The notes under the pieces: generated by a model
Told to the model about the DNA's origin: nothing
The model's input: only the letters and a program-made list of their open reading frames with translations
The model's database searches: none
Part shown: in pieces, positions 43,281 through 51,921 of the stretch
Position numbering within the stretch: the stretch's first letter is position 1
Layout: each line of letters begins with the position of its first letter
Program-made: the position numbers and the translations under genes
DNA from: Chryseobacterium potabilaquae
Lineage (GTDB): Bacteria > Bacteroidota > Bacteroidia > Flavobacteriales > Weeksellaceae
Assembly (NCBI RefSeq): GCF_902728265.1
Contig: NZ_CACVBR010000002.1
Location: 186,001-250,000 of the forward strand
Direction: 5' to 3'
DNA length: 64,000 bases

Positions 43281-43934
43281 TTATTGTTGTAATTTTCCAC
43301 CATAACTTAGATCACCGGCATCCCCTAATCCTGGGGTGATGTACCCTTTAGAAGTAAGTTGTTCATCAATTGCTCCTACCCAAATCTTAGCATTTGGATA
43401 CGCATTTGCAATCGTTTCAACTCCTTGTTTTGAAGCAATAGCCACCACAATATGTAATTGTGTAGGAGTTCCGTGAGTTAATAAATCTTTAATGGCTTCA
43501 ATTAAAGATGCACCGGTTGCCAGCATGGGATCAGCAACAATTAATGGCCTATTATCAATATTCGGACAAGTCAAATAATCTTGCTTAATAGAGAAATAAT
43601 CATTCGCGTCATGCTTTCTATAAGCAGCAACAAAACCACAATCAGCGTGATCAAAATAATTTAAAATCCCTTGAAATAAGGGAACTCCTGCCCTCAAAAT
43701 AGTAGTAATAACAGGTTGAACAGCAATATCTATAACCTTAATAGTATCTAAAGGAGTCTGAATTTCAATTTCTTTTTGTTCCAATCCCTTACTAATCTCA
43801 AAAGCAGCTATTTCTCCGATTCTTTCCAAATTTCTACGAAATCTCATTCTGTCATTTTGAACTTCTACATTCCTCAATTCATTAATCCAAGAATTAACAA
43901 GTGAAAACTGTTGTGATAATACTGTTGTATTCAT
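43281..43934 (-). CDS. upp: Uracil phosphoribosyltransferase
   Basis: 217 residues from the ATG at 43934 (the longer frame from 44036 reaches back over the der terminator and is rejected). Motifs: ILRAGVPLFQGIL, PRPP-binding IVADPMLATGASLIEAI, and C-terminal GLGDAGDLSYGG, the uracil-binding signature. It salvages uracil with PRPP to UMP. Convergent with the hydrolase gene on the left; downstream of der on the same strand. Confidence 0.93.
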   Translation of the reverse strand: MNTTVLSQQFSLVNSWINELRNVEVQNDRMRFRRNLERIGEIAAFEISKGLEQKEIEIQTPLDTIKVIDIAVQPVITTILRAGVPLFQGILNYFDHADCGFVAAYRKHDANDYFSIKQDYLTCPNIDNRPLIVADPMLATGASLIEAIKDLLTHGTPTQLHIVVAIASKQGVETIANAYPNAKIWVGAIDEQLTSKGYITPGLGDAGDLSYGGKLQQ

Positions 43935-43978
43935 TACTTTGAAAAAGCTTTTATCTAAATTATTAATTATGAAGAAAA

Positions 43979-44003
43979 TCCCTTTCAGAAAATCTAAAAG
44001 GGA
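43979..44003 (-). terminator. Terminator between der and upp
   Basis: TCCCTTT/AAAGGGA stem, 7 bp, 11-base loop, about 8 bases after the der stop; T-rich ATTTTCTTC follows on the minus strand. Confidence 0.65.
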
Positions 44004-44010
44004 AATATTT

Positions 44011-45321
44011 TTATTTTTGTCGGAAATATATTTCAATGGGAACTCCAGTAAACCCGAATTCTTTTCTCAGTTGATTTTCTGTAAATCTTTTATAAGGTTC
44101 TTTTACATATTGGGGCAAATTACAAAAGAAAACAAATTGAGGTGAAGGGGTAGGAAGTTGAACACAATATTTGATCTTAATATATTTACCTTTGTTGGCA
44201 GGTGGAGGTGTTCCTTCAAAAATCGGGAGCATAACTTCATTTAATTTTGAAGTTTTGATTTTCTTTTTACGATTTTCATATACCTCCATAGCGGTATCAA
44301 CAGCTTTCAAAATTCTTTGTTTCGTCAATGCTGAAACGAATAAAACCGGAATATCATTAAACTGGCCTATTTTATCTTTGATTGCTTTTTCGAAATCACG
44401 CATCGTATTGGTTTTCTTATCCTCAATCAAATCCCATTTATTAACCAAAATGACCACTCCTTTTCTATTTTTCTGAGCAATTCCAAAGATATTCATATCT
44501 TGTGATTCCCATCCTTGAGTAGCATCTACCATAATGATTACTACATCAGAGTTTTCAATAGCACGAACAGAACGCATTACAGAATAAAATTCTAAATCCT
44601 CATTTACTTTAGACTTTTTACGCATTCCAGCCGTATCCACTAATACAAATTCATGCCCAAATTTATTATAAAGACTTTGAATACTATCCCTTGTTGTCCC
44701 TGCAATATCAGTTACAATATTTCTTTCATCATCCAAAAGTGCATTAGTCATCGTAGACTTTCCTACATTCGGACGTCCCGCAATCGTAATTTTAGGCAAT
44801 CCTTCAAAAGGATCTTTATATTCTGTAGTAGGAAAATCTTTTACAATATCATCTAAAAGATCCCCAGTTCCAGAACCTGTTGCAGAAGAAAGTGTGTAAT
44901 ATTTATCTATTCCTAGTTGATAAAATTCTGTTGCAGGAAGTTCTTCTTTTGCTGAATCTACTTTATTGATAACAATATAAATGGGTTTATTTGATCTTCT
45001 TAAAAGACGATATATTTCATAATCCGTATCGGTAAGCCCCTCCTCTACATTCATCATAAAAATGATAGAGGTTGCCTCATCAACCGCCAATTGTACCTGT
45101 TTTCTAATTTCCTCTTCAAAGATATCATCTGTTCCTACGTCATATCCACCCGTATCAATTACTGTAAAATCTACTCCATTCCAGTCTGATTTTCCGTAAT
45201 GACGGTCTCTCGTAACCCCTGCTGTAGAATCTACAATAGCTTCTCTTTTTTCTAATAATCGATTAAAAAGTGTGGATTTTCCTACGTTGGGACGCCCAAC
45301 GATTGCAACAATATTTGACAT
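44011..45321 (-). CDS. der: Ribosome-biogenesis GTPase Der (EngA)
   Basis: 436 residues with two G domains in tandem: GRPNVGKST at 8-16 with DTGGYD, and a second GRPNVGKST near 184 with DTAGMRKKSK and NKWD, then a KH-like C-terminal domain (KIKYCVQLPTPSPQFVFFCN). The duplication is unique to Der, which is needed for 50S subunit assembly. A -7 box lies ~84 bases upstream. Confidence 0.97.
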   Translation of the reverse strand: MSNIVAIVGRPNVGKSTLFNRLLEKREAIVDSTAGVTRDRHYGKSDWNGVDFTVIDTGGYDVGTDDIFEEEIRKQVQLAVDEATSIIFMMNVEEGLTDTDYEIYRLLRRSNKPIYIVINKVDSAKEELPATEFYQLGIDKYYTLSSATGSGTGDLLDDIVKDFPTTEYKDPFEGLPKITIAGRPNVGKSTMTNALLDDERNIVTDIAGTTRDSIQSLYNKFGHEFVLVDTAGMRKKSKVNEDLEFYSVMRSVRAIENSDVVIIMVDATQGWESQDMNIFGIAQKNRKGVVILVNKWDLIEDKKTNTMRDFEKAIKDKIGQFNDIPVLFVSALTKQRILKAVDTAMEVYENRKKKIKTSKLNEVMLPIFEGTPPPANKGKYIKIKYCVQLPTPSPQFVFFCNLPQYVKEPYKRFTENQLRKEFGFTGVPIEIYFRQK

Positions 45322-45404
45322 AAAAAATGTTTAATAATCCTTTCACCTAAGTTCAGGACATGTTATTAATGGGTATCTCCAACTTTTGGAGCCCAATTTT
45401 TTTG

Positions 45405-45412
45405 CAAAGATA
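45405..45412 (-). promoter_or_regulatory. Candidate -7 element of der
   Basis: Minus-strand TATCTTTG (TAnnTTTG), 84 bases before the der ATG. Confidence 0.45.
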
Positions 45413-45569
45413 GGATTTTATTATTAAGCGTTAAAAAATTAATAGGTAAGAAAATTTTTCCAGCAAAATAAAAGTATGATTTTCAATCAATAAAGCAAAT
45501 ACAGCACATTTAGCTAAGAAATTGATTTTTATATTTGAAATAAATTCTATAATTTCGCGGCATTAATAA

Positions 45570-45640
45570 AGACTCATGGTGTAGCGGTAACACTACTGAT
45601 TTTGGTTCAGTCATCTGGGGTTCGAATCCCTGTGAGTCTA
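45570..45640 (+). tRNA. tRNA-Gln (anticodon TTG)
   Basis: 71 bases folding as a cloverleaf. Acceptor AGACTCA/TGAGTCT is a perfect 7 bp with discriminator A; U8 is present; D stem GTGT/ACAC; anticodon stem ACTGA/TCAGT with loop TTTTGGT gives TTG; T arm TGGGG-TTCGAAT-CCCTG. CCA is not encoded. Confidence 0.95.
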
Positions 45641-45652
45641 CAGTTTAAATCA

Positions 45653-45690
45653 AGCAATCTTCTGAATATCAGTTGATTGCTTTTTATTTT
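45653..45690 (+). terminator. Terminator after tRNA-Gln
   Basis: AGCAATC/GATTGCT stem, 7-8 bp, followed by TTTTTATTTT on the plus strand, 13 bases after the tRNA. Confidence 0.85.
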
Positions 45691-46428
45691 GGTTGTATAT
45701 TTCCAATCCCTATTCCAGAAAAGGTAACAATATATTTTACACAAAATTGTTCATATTATTATTTTAGAAAGAATCTACAGCAACTTTGTGTGATTGTCCC
45801 CCAATCCATTACCATCAGAAAAACTGCCTCCTTCAACTTTATGTATTACTTCTTCCATCTATTTCATTTTTATAATTTTTAAACAGTCAAAATTAAATAT
45901 ATTACATGTCCATATATTACTACAAATAGATATATTTATGTTTTACATTGACTTTTTTATGAGCTAGGTATTGAAAGCTTTATTCATAAGAAGCTTTTTA
46001 TTTTTCAGGACAAAATTCCTCAAATACTTATTAATAGTCTGACATTTTTTCTAATTTTATTAGGGAAATGCATACAAATCATTTCAACAACATTACTACT
46101 ACTTACTTAAATTATACTTCTTTTTACACCCATTACCCCCATAGAGAGCACTTTAAAGCTTGACGTAGGTTTGCAGTATTACTCTTTCTATTCGATATCC
46201 AGATATTCGCAGTCACAAATTTACACCCTATATCGAATATAATTTACACTTATAAATAATTACATATACGAAATGTTTATTTATAATGTCATTTTAATAA
46301 TAAATAATAGACATACTACATCTACAAAAAATGAAGATAGGTTTGTTTTTTATAGATGATAAAGGTATTAAAGTGTAATCCGTTTTCAACAGAGAAATTA
46401 ACAAGTTTAATGATTTAAAAAGAAAAAT
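45691..46428. other. 738-base gene-free region between tRNA-Gln and the PLP decarboxylase
   Basis: Only short ORFs without recognisable features. No repeats, attachment-site-like tRNA 3' duplication or RNA structure was seen. It should contain the promoter of the decarboxylase gene. Confidence 0.4.
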
Positions 46429-47661
46429 ATGTATTGGCAAAAACTTTCAAAAACTACTATACAACAAAAGGTATTTGATGAACTTCAAAAAAACATAGAC
46501 TTTATTACTGAACCTGTTCTCGGTCTACCAGGCAGTTCTGTTGATCAGGAACAATTTCACAATCCTTCATCTTTAAAAGAGGATGCTTTTCTTTCCGTTT
46601 TAATAAATAATCCAAATCACATTGGTTGCCATACCCATAAGAACGGTGAAAGGTATTTCCCGGGTACAAAACAAATTGAAATAGATCTCATTAAGATTTG
46701 TGCTGAAGAAATCTTTGGTGCGGAGGAATCAGATTATGATGGATATGTTACACCTGGAGGAACTGAGGGAAATATTCAAGCACAATGGATGTATCGCAAT
46801 TACTTTATGCAGAATGAGAAAGCTAAGCCGGAAGAAATAGGGGTTATATTTTCAGAGGACACTCATTATTCGGTATACAAAGCATCTAATCTATTGAATA
46901 TACATCCTATTACAGTGAAGGTAAATCATGATGATCGGAAAATTTTGTTAGAAGACCTTAAAAAAAAGTTAGAGGAAGCTCAAGGTAATGGAATACGCTA
47001 TTTAATTGTTCACCTTTCGATGGGAACAACTATGTTTGGTAGTATAGATTCACCAGAGCCATTACTGGAAGTTATTAAACAATATTTTAAACATTACTTT
47101 GTCCATGTAGATGCCGCATTTGGAGGATTTGTGTATCCATTTTCTCAAGAAAAAATTGATCTAAGCTTTAAAAACACAGAGATCAGTTCCATTGCAATTG
47201 ATGGACATAAAATATTGAGATCCCCTTTTGGTACAGGAGTTTTTTTATGTAGAAAATCATTGATAGAACATGTACAGACTCCGGAAGCATCCTATGTATA
47301 TGGCTCAGATTTCACTCTTTGTGGAAGTCGTTCAGGGGCTAATGCCGTATATATGTGGATGACACTTATGACCTATGGTTCTCATGGATGGACTGAGTTA
47401 ATAAGACAGCTAATAGCTCGTACAGATTATTTATGTAAAGAGTTGGATGAAATTGGGGTTAAATATTATCGACATTCTGATATGAATATTGTGGCAATTG
47501 ATCATCATGCAATTCCCGAAGACCTTGCTAAAAAGTATTACCTCGTGGCGGATAACTATTCCAATCCACAATGGTGGAAGATTGTTGTTATCACTCATGT
47601 TACTGATGATATGATTAAAGACTTTTTACTTGAGCTAAAAACAAGCAAAAGCGTGAATTAA
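46429..47661 (+). CDS. Pyridoxal-phosphate-dependent amino-acid decarboxylase (group II)
   Basis: 410 residues, fold type I. The PLP lysine is K261 in SSIAIDGHKILRSPFG; D228 (HVDAAFGG) contacts the pyridine N; H146 (SEDTHYSVYK) would stack on the ring; TPGGTEGN binds the phosphate. The family includes decarboxylases of histidine, glutamate, aspartate and aromatic amino acids; the substrate is not clear from motifs alone. It is followed 128 bases later by an unusual dioxygenase-superfamily protein on the same strand, so they may act in one small pathway. Confidence 0.87.
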   Translation: MYWQKLSKTTIQQKVFDELQKNIDFITEPVLGLPGSSVDQEQFHNPSSLKEDAFLSVLINNPNHIGCHTHKNGERYFPGTKQIEIDLIKICAEEIFGAEESDYDGYVTPGGTEGNIQAQWMYRNYFMQNEKAKPEEIGVIFSEDTHYSVYKASNLLNIHPITVKVNHDDRKILLEDLKKKLEEAQGNGIRYLIVHLSMGTTMFGSIDSPEPLLEVIKQYFKHYFVHVDAAFGGFVYPFSQEKIDLSFKNTEISSIAIDGHKILRSPFGTGVFLCRKSLIEHVQTPEASYVYGSDFTLCGSRSGANAVYMWMTLMTYGSHGWTELIRQLIARTDYLCKELDEIGVKYYRHSDMNIVAIDHHAIPEDLAKKYYLVADNYSNPQWWKIVVITHVTDDMIKDFLLELKTSKSVN

Positions 47662-47789
47662 ATTATGAATACGGGTATTTCAATACTCAATTTCTATAAT
47701 TTATAATGAGACCTGAGGTCACATTTTATTATATAATAAACCACAAAAATTAAATAGAATCTTTCACATCTAATAATTATTAAATTGAA

Positions 47790-48860
47790 ATGGAATTAGA
47801 ATTTAAACTTTTTCAAAAGGAAAAAAAGAAGAATATAGAATCACTTGATCAGGAATTACTTAATTTTTGTATAAAATTTAACGAAGATCATCATTTATAT
47901 TGTTCTGAGAAAGAAGAAGCCTATAGTTTCATGAAAGCGCTCACTAGTTCAGTTTATGGTTTACATAAATTTAAAACTGTAAACTATAATCGATATATTG
48001 AAAATAATCTTCTTAATTGGTATTTTTCCAGTACCCATTCTGACGAAGACAATCTTAATAATGGAATTAATTTATTATACTATTTGTTTTTAAATATTCA
48101 AGTAAAGAATAAAGGATTTAATGAAAGAAGAGACTTATTACTTCAAGAGGCATTGAATTTTATTCTCTCAGAAAATAAAAACTTATTTGAGCTAGAACAA
48201 ATAAATGAGGTAGATTCAAAAGATTTGAAGTTTTATACACATAATAAAATAAATGCCGTAGTTGATTTTTCTTTTTTCCCCATCTCAGATTTTAAGGAAG
48301 AGTTTATTTTCATCAGAATTGTTCAGGTAGGAGAGGTTTGTTTTAAATTAATTAATTCAAAAATCAAAAAAATTATTAGCGATATTAATAATGATATTTA
48401 TAATAAGCAGTATTTAAAAGAAATTATTTTCTTAACCGATGTCCTCCATATTAGTGCTAGGATTTTAAAGACTATGTCTCCTGACCATTTTCTAGAGTTT
48501 AGAGCGCTCACCCTAAATGCTAGTGCTATACAGTCTTACATATATCAGGAAATGGATATATTGATGTTGGGAATGAATCCTTTAAAAATTCCTTTTTATG
48601 AGAAAATTCCTGAATTAAAAAAGTTATGTGAAATATATGATACCACTACAGTGAATTTAAAGAGTTTAGTGAAGAATGATAAGATTCTAGATGAATCTTT
48701 CTGTTCAATGTTGGGTGAATTTAATAAAAAAATGCTAAAATGGAAAGCTATTCATATCGGATTAGCCATGTCATATATTCCTAAAAAAGCTGAAGGGACA
48801 GGGACTAAAGAAGGAATTGACTATTTAAGTAAAGTTTTAAAGGACTCTATTTTTGAGTAA
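47790..48860 (+). CDS. Divergent heme-dependent dioxygenase-superfamily protein (tryptophan 2,3-dioxygenase-like)
   Basis: 356 residues, all helical, no signal peptide. Three segments match the TDO fold in order: FIRIVQVGEVCFKLI (like the QVxELWFKL helix), MSPDHFLEFRALTLNASAIQSYIYQEMD (like LSPxxFLDFRxxLxxASGFQS) with R238 at the place of the carboxylate-binding Arg, and KWKAIHIGLAMSYIPKKAEGTGTKEG-IDYL, with H322 at the heme-ligand position and GTG at the substrate loop. About 150 N-terminal residues have no TDO counterpart. The superfamily includes TDO, IDO, PrnB and MarE-like enzymes. The overall level of identity is low, so substrate and even heme binding are inference. Confidence 0.65.
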   Translation: MELEFKLFQKEKKKNIESLDQELLNFCIKFNEDHHLYCSEKEEAYSFMKALTSSVYGLHKFKTVNYNRYIENNLLNWYFSSTHSDEDNLNNGINLLYYLFLNIQVKNKGFNERRDLLLQEALNFILSENKNLFELEQINEVDSKDLKFYTHNKINAVVDFSFFPISDFKEEFIFIRIVQVGEVCFKLINSKIKKIISDINNDIYNKQYLKEIIFLTDVLHISARILKTMSPDHFLEFRALTLNASAIQSYIYQEMDILMLGMNPLKIPFYEKIPELKKLCEIYDTTTVNLKSLVKNDKILDESFCSMLGEFNKKMLKWKAIHIGLAMSYIPKKAEGTGTKEGIDYLSKVLKDSIFE

Positions 48861-49009
48861 TCTTTTTTAAACAAAAACCAGATAAATCTAAACATACTTC
48901 TTTTATAATCATTACTACAAATTAGTATTTATGAAACGTGATTAATCCCATAAATAATATGAAAATAAAAGAATATACATTTACAATTGATTTTTAATAT
49001 TCACAACAA

Positions 49010-49045
49010 AAGAGACTATCTAAAATAAATTAAAGATAGTCTCTT
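49010..49045. terminator. Strong hairpin downstream of the dioxygenase-like gene
   Basis: AAGAGACTATCT/AGATAGTCTCTT, 12-bp perfect stem with 12-base loop. The T tract is better on the minus-strand side (TCTCTTTTGTTG), so it may also end the small minus-strand ORF at 49052..49135. Confidence 0.7.
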
Positions 49046-49051
49046 CTATTA

Positions 49052-49135
49052 CTATGCTATATTATTAATAGTAGTAAATACAGAACTGTTGATTGCTGCT
49101 TGGTTCGTGGCACTGTTTGTAATTCTTAGAAACAT
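49052..49135 (-). CDS. Possible 27-residue small ORF, unknown
   Basis: ATG at 49135 reads MFLRITNSATNQAAINSSVF, then TTINNIA and stop, ending 6 bases before the 12-bp hairpin. The peptide is unusually rich in Asn, Ala, Thr and Ser. A diverged fragment (IRITNSIKSSSNQ, stop) occurs on the minus strand near 12600-12650. No clear ribosome-binding site or relative is recognised; it may be the tail of a decayed gene. Confidence 0.25.
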   Translation of the reverse strand: MFLRITNSATNQAAINSSVFTTINNIA

Positions 49136-49296
49136 TAACAGTTATAAATAATAATATACCTCAATTTTCATCGTCTAAATAACGTTTGCTAAAATTAAAA
49201 AATGATCTATTAAATTAATATTAAAAAGCATTCTTTTACAAAGTCAAGATTAGATTTACAATCATTTCTTACCTACAAAATCTACTTTATAATTAT

Positions 49297-49304
49297 TATC
49301 TTTG
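49297..49304 (+). promoter_or_regulatory. Candidate -7 element of deoD
   Basis: TATCTTTG (TAnnTTTG), 20 bases before the deoD ATG. Confidence 0.5.
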
Positions 49305-49324
49305 CCTCTATTCAAAATAAGATT

Positions 49325-50035
49325 ATGAGTATTCACATCAGTGCACAAAAAGGAGAAATTGCAAAGGTTTTATTACAACCAGGAGATCCTCTTCGTGCCC
49401 AATACATTGCAGAAAATTTTTTAGAAGGAGCTAAGCTAGTAAGCAAAACCCGAGGTATTTTTTATTATACAGGTCTTTATCGTGGTAAGGAAATTTCTGT
49501 AGGAGCTAGTGGTATGGGGTTTCCAAGTATTGGTATTTATTCTTTTGAGCTTTTCACAGAATATGAAGTCGAGACTATTATCAGAATTGGAACTTGTGGA
49601 GCATATACTACAGATTTAAAACTTTTTGATATTTTAAATGTTGAAAATGCAGCAAGTGAAAGTACCTATGCAAAATATGCGTGGGAAATTGATGGGGATA
49701 TACTTGCTCATCAGGGGGCTATTTTCAATACCATTAATGAAACTTCTGAAAAGTTATCATTAAATGCCAAATCCATCAATGTTCATAGTAGTGATATTTT
49801 TTACAGAAAAGATCCAAATATTCCTGCTATTGCAACAAAATACAATTGCCCAGCTGTCGAAATGGAGGCTTTTGGATTATTTGCTAATGCAAAACATTTA
49901 GGAAAAAATGCGGCTACTATACTTACAGTAACTGATATCATCCCTACTCATGAAAAAATTTCTGCTGACGAAAGAGAAAAAGCGCTCAAACCTATGATAG
50001 AGCTAGCTCTCGAAGCAGCTTGGAAAAGTATATAA
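49325..50035 (+). CDS. deoD: Purine-nucleoside phosphorylase, DeoD type
   Basis: 236 residues, standard length for the hexameric DeoD/PNP-1 family. GDPLRAQYIAE at 19-29 forms the phosphate site; GASGMGFPS and TIIRIGTCGAY the ribose/base site; CPAVEMEAFGLF carries the ribose-binding Glu; TVTDI leads to the catalytic Asp. It splits purine (deoxy)nucleosides with phosphate. Flanked by its own promoter box and terminator, so monocistronic. Confidence 0.95.
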   Translation: MSIHISAQKGEIAKVLLQPGDPLRAQYIAENFLEGAKLVSKTRGIFYYTGLYRGKEISVGASGMGFPSIGIYSFELFTEYEVETIIRIGTCGAYTTDLKLFDILNVENAASESTYAKYAWEIDGDILAHQGAIFNTINETSEKLSLNAKSINVHSSDIFYRKDPNIPAIATKYNCPAVEMEAFGLFANAKHLGKNAATILTVTDIIPTHEKISADEREKALKPMIELALEAAWKSI

Positions 50036-50059
50036 GCAAAACTGCTCATGACATAATAT

Positions 50060-50092
50060 AAAAGAGACTGTCTCAAAAGGACAGTCTCTTTT
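50060..50092 (+). terminator. Terminator of deoD
   Basis: AAAAGAGACTGTC/GACAGTCTCTTTT, 13-bp perfect stem, 7-base loop, 24 bases past the stop; the stem itself ends in the T run. Confidence 0.88.
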
Positions 50093-50152
50093 AATTCCTA
50101 TACACTCATTTCTTTCATTATAAAAAATTTAAGCTTAATAAATATCAATATT

Positions 50153-50168
50153 ATGCAATCGATTGCTC
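50153..50168. promoter_or_regulatory. LacI-type operator candidate upstream of xylB
   Basis: ATGCAATCGATTGCTC contains the perfect palindrome GCAATCGATTGC with central CG, the usual form of LacI-family sites. It shares 14 of 16 bases with the site upstream of xylA and lies ~210 bases before xylB. Confidence 0.65.
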
Positions 50169-50376
50169 AAATTTCATTATTAAACCTCCATTTTGGTTAA
50201 AAAAATTCATGCAAATATATCAATGTTAAGGAAAATACAAATACTTAACAGAAGTATAATTGATTTAAAATCAATACATTAAACAATAAAAATATTAAAA
50301 TTTAATATTTTAATAAAATTTTACCACGTATTACATAAAATTATTACATTTAGAGCTTTACAATTATTAATAATCC

Positions 50377-51864
50377 ATGAAATTTATAGGATATGATGTA
50401 GGAAGTTCATCCATAAAGGCTTCCATTGTCGATAGTCAAGGTAAATTAATTGTTCATGCCAAATATCCGGAACATGAAATGCCTATTCATTCTCCTAAAG
50501 TGGGCTGGGCAGAACAAAATCCTGAAGAGTGGTGGCAAAACTTACGTATTCTTACTCAAAAAGTAATTGCCGAAAGTAAAATTAATAAAAATGAAATTAA
50601 GGGAATTGGGATCTCCTATCAAATGCATGGTTTGGTTCTCATTGGGAAAGATAAAAAAGTTCTTCGCCCTTCTATCATCTGGTGTGATAGCCGCGCAGTT
50701 CAAATTGGTAATTGGGCGTTCAATGAAATCGGAGAAGAGGTATGTATGAAAGAGTTACTTAATTCTCCCGGAAATTTTACGGCTTCAAAATTAAAATGGA
50801 TAAAAGAAAATGAACCGGAAATCTATGAAAAAATCTGGAAGTTTATGCTACCCGGCGATTTTATAGCATTTAAATTAAGTGAGGAACTCACTACGTCTAT
50901 AACAGGTCTTTCGGAGGCGATTCTTTGGGATTTTGAGAAGAATCAAGTTTCAGAAACGATGCTTAGTCATTTAGGTATTGATCAATCTCTTGTCTCCAAT
51001 GTGGTTGAAAATTTTAGCGAACAATGTTATGTTTCCAAGCAAGGCGCAGAAGAAAGTGGTCTTCCCGAGGGAATTCCTATCTATTATCGTGCAGGTGACC
51101 AACCCAATAATGCCTTCTCATTGAATGTTATGAATCCCGGAGAAATTGCGGCTACGGGAGGAACTTCGGGAGTTGTATATGGTGTAACTAATCATAGTAG
51201 TTCAAAAGAATCTGTAAGGGTGAATAATTTTGCACATATCAATCATACCAAAGAGCAAGTACGAATCGGAAAAATGCTATGCTTAAATGGCGCAGGAATT
51301 CAGTATAGCTGGCTACGTCATCAGGTAGATCAAAAAAGGCATAGCTATCAGGAACTCAATGATCTCGCTTCAAAGATCCCCATAGGTTCTGATGGAATTA
51401 TTGTACTTCCTTTTGGAAATGGAGCAGAAAGAGTATTAAATAATAAAGATATTGGTTCTTCTGTTTTTAATCTTAATTTTAATCGCCATACAAGTGAACA
51501 TCTTTTCCGTGCAGGGTTAGAAGGTATTGCCTATTCTTTTGTGTATGGTACTGAAATTTTGATGGCCGATGGGCTTCAAAAAGGAGTTATAAAAGCCGGA
51601 GGTGATAATTTATTCCGTTCTTCCCTATTTACGCAATCCATCGCCACTCTTTTGGATACAGAAATAAGAATTATAGATTCTACAGGATCTACAGGTGCTG
51701 CAAGAGCCGCAGCCATGGGAGCAGGTGCATTTGAATCTCAAAACGAAATTCTTACAGAAAAAGATATTTTAAAAAGCTATTATCCTGACACCCATGGTTA
51801 TGATCAGTATAAAGAAAGCTATGAATATTGGAAATCTAAATTATTACAGATCATTAATAATTAA
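50377..51864 (+). CDS. xylB: Xylulokinase
   Basis: 495 residues of the FGGY carbohydrate-kinase family. The N-terminal GYDVGSSSIKASIVD phosphate loop is followed by GIGISYQMHGLVL (substrate-contacting MHG as in xylulokinases), IIWCDSRA, YYRAGDQPNNAFS (catalytic Asp region), ATGGTSGVVYG and GGDNLFRSSLFTQ. It phosphorylates D-xylulose to xylulose-5-phosphate. First gene of a xylB-xylA-transporter operon, downstream of a LacI-type site. Confidence 0.94.
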   Translation: MKFIGYDVGSSSIKASIVDSQGKLIVHAKYPEHEMPIHSPKVGWAEQNPEEWWQNLRILTQKVIAESKINKNEIKGIGISYQMHGLVLIGKDKKVLRPSIIWCDSRAVQIGNWAFNEIGEEVCMKELLNSPGNFTASKLKWIKENEPEIYEKIWKFMLPGDFIAFKLSEELTTSITGLSEAILWDFEKNQVSETMLSHLGIDQSLVSNVVENFSEQCYVSKQGAEESGLPEGIPIYYRAGDQPNNAFSLNVMNPGEIAATGGTSGVVYGVTNHSSSKESVRVNNFAHINHTKEQVRIGKMLCLNGAGIQYSWLRHQVDQKRHSYQELNDLASKIPIGSDGIIVLPFGNGAERVLNNKDIGSSVFNLNFNRHTSEHLFRAGLEGIAYSFVYGTEILMADGLQKGVIKAGGDNLFRSSLFTQSIATLLDTEIRIIDSTGSTGAARAAAMGAGAFESQNEILTEKDILKSYYPDTHGYDQYKESYEYWKSKLLQIINN

Positions 51865-51878
51865 AATCATCCACAAGT

Positions 51879-51894
51879 ATGCAATCGATTGCAT
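51879..51894. promoter_or_regulatory. LacI-type operator candidate between xylB and xylA
   Basis: Perfect 16-bp palindrome ATGCAATCGATTGCAT, 15 bases after the xylB stop and 27 bases before the xylA start. Matches the site at 50153-50168. Confidence 0.75.
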
Positions 51895-51921
51895 TAAATT
51901 CTATACAAAAACATTAAGCAT

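Noticed and set aside
45673..45882. 69-codon plus-strand ORF after tRNA-Gln
   Set aside because: Starts inside the tRNA terminator hairpin; composition and sequence unconvincing.
45570..46428. Genomic-island attachment site at tRNA-Gln
   Set aside because: No second copy of the tRNA 3' end and no integrase in the window.
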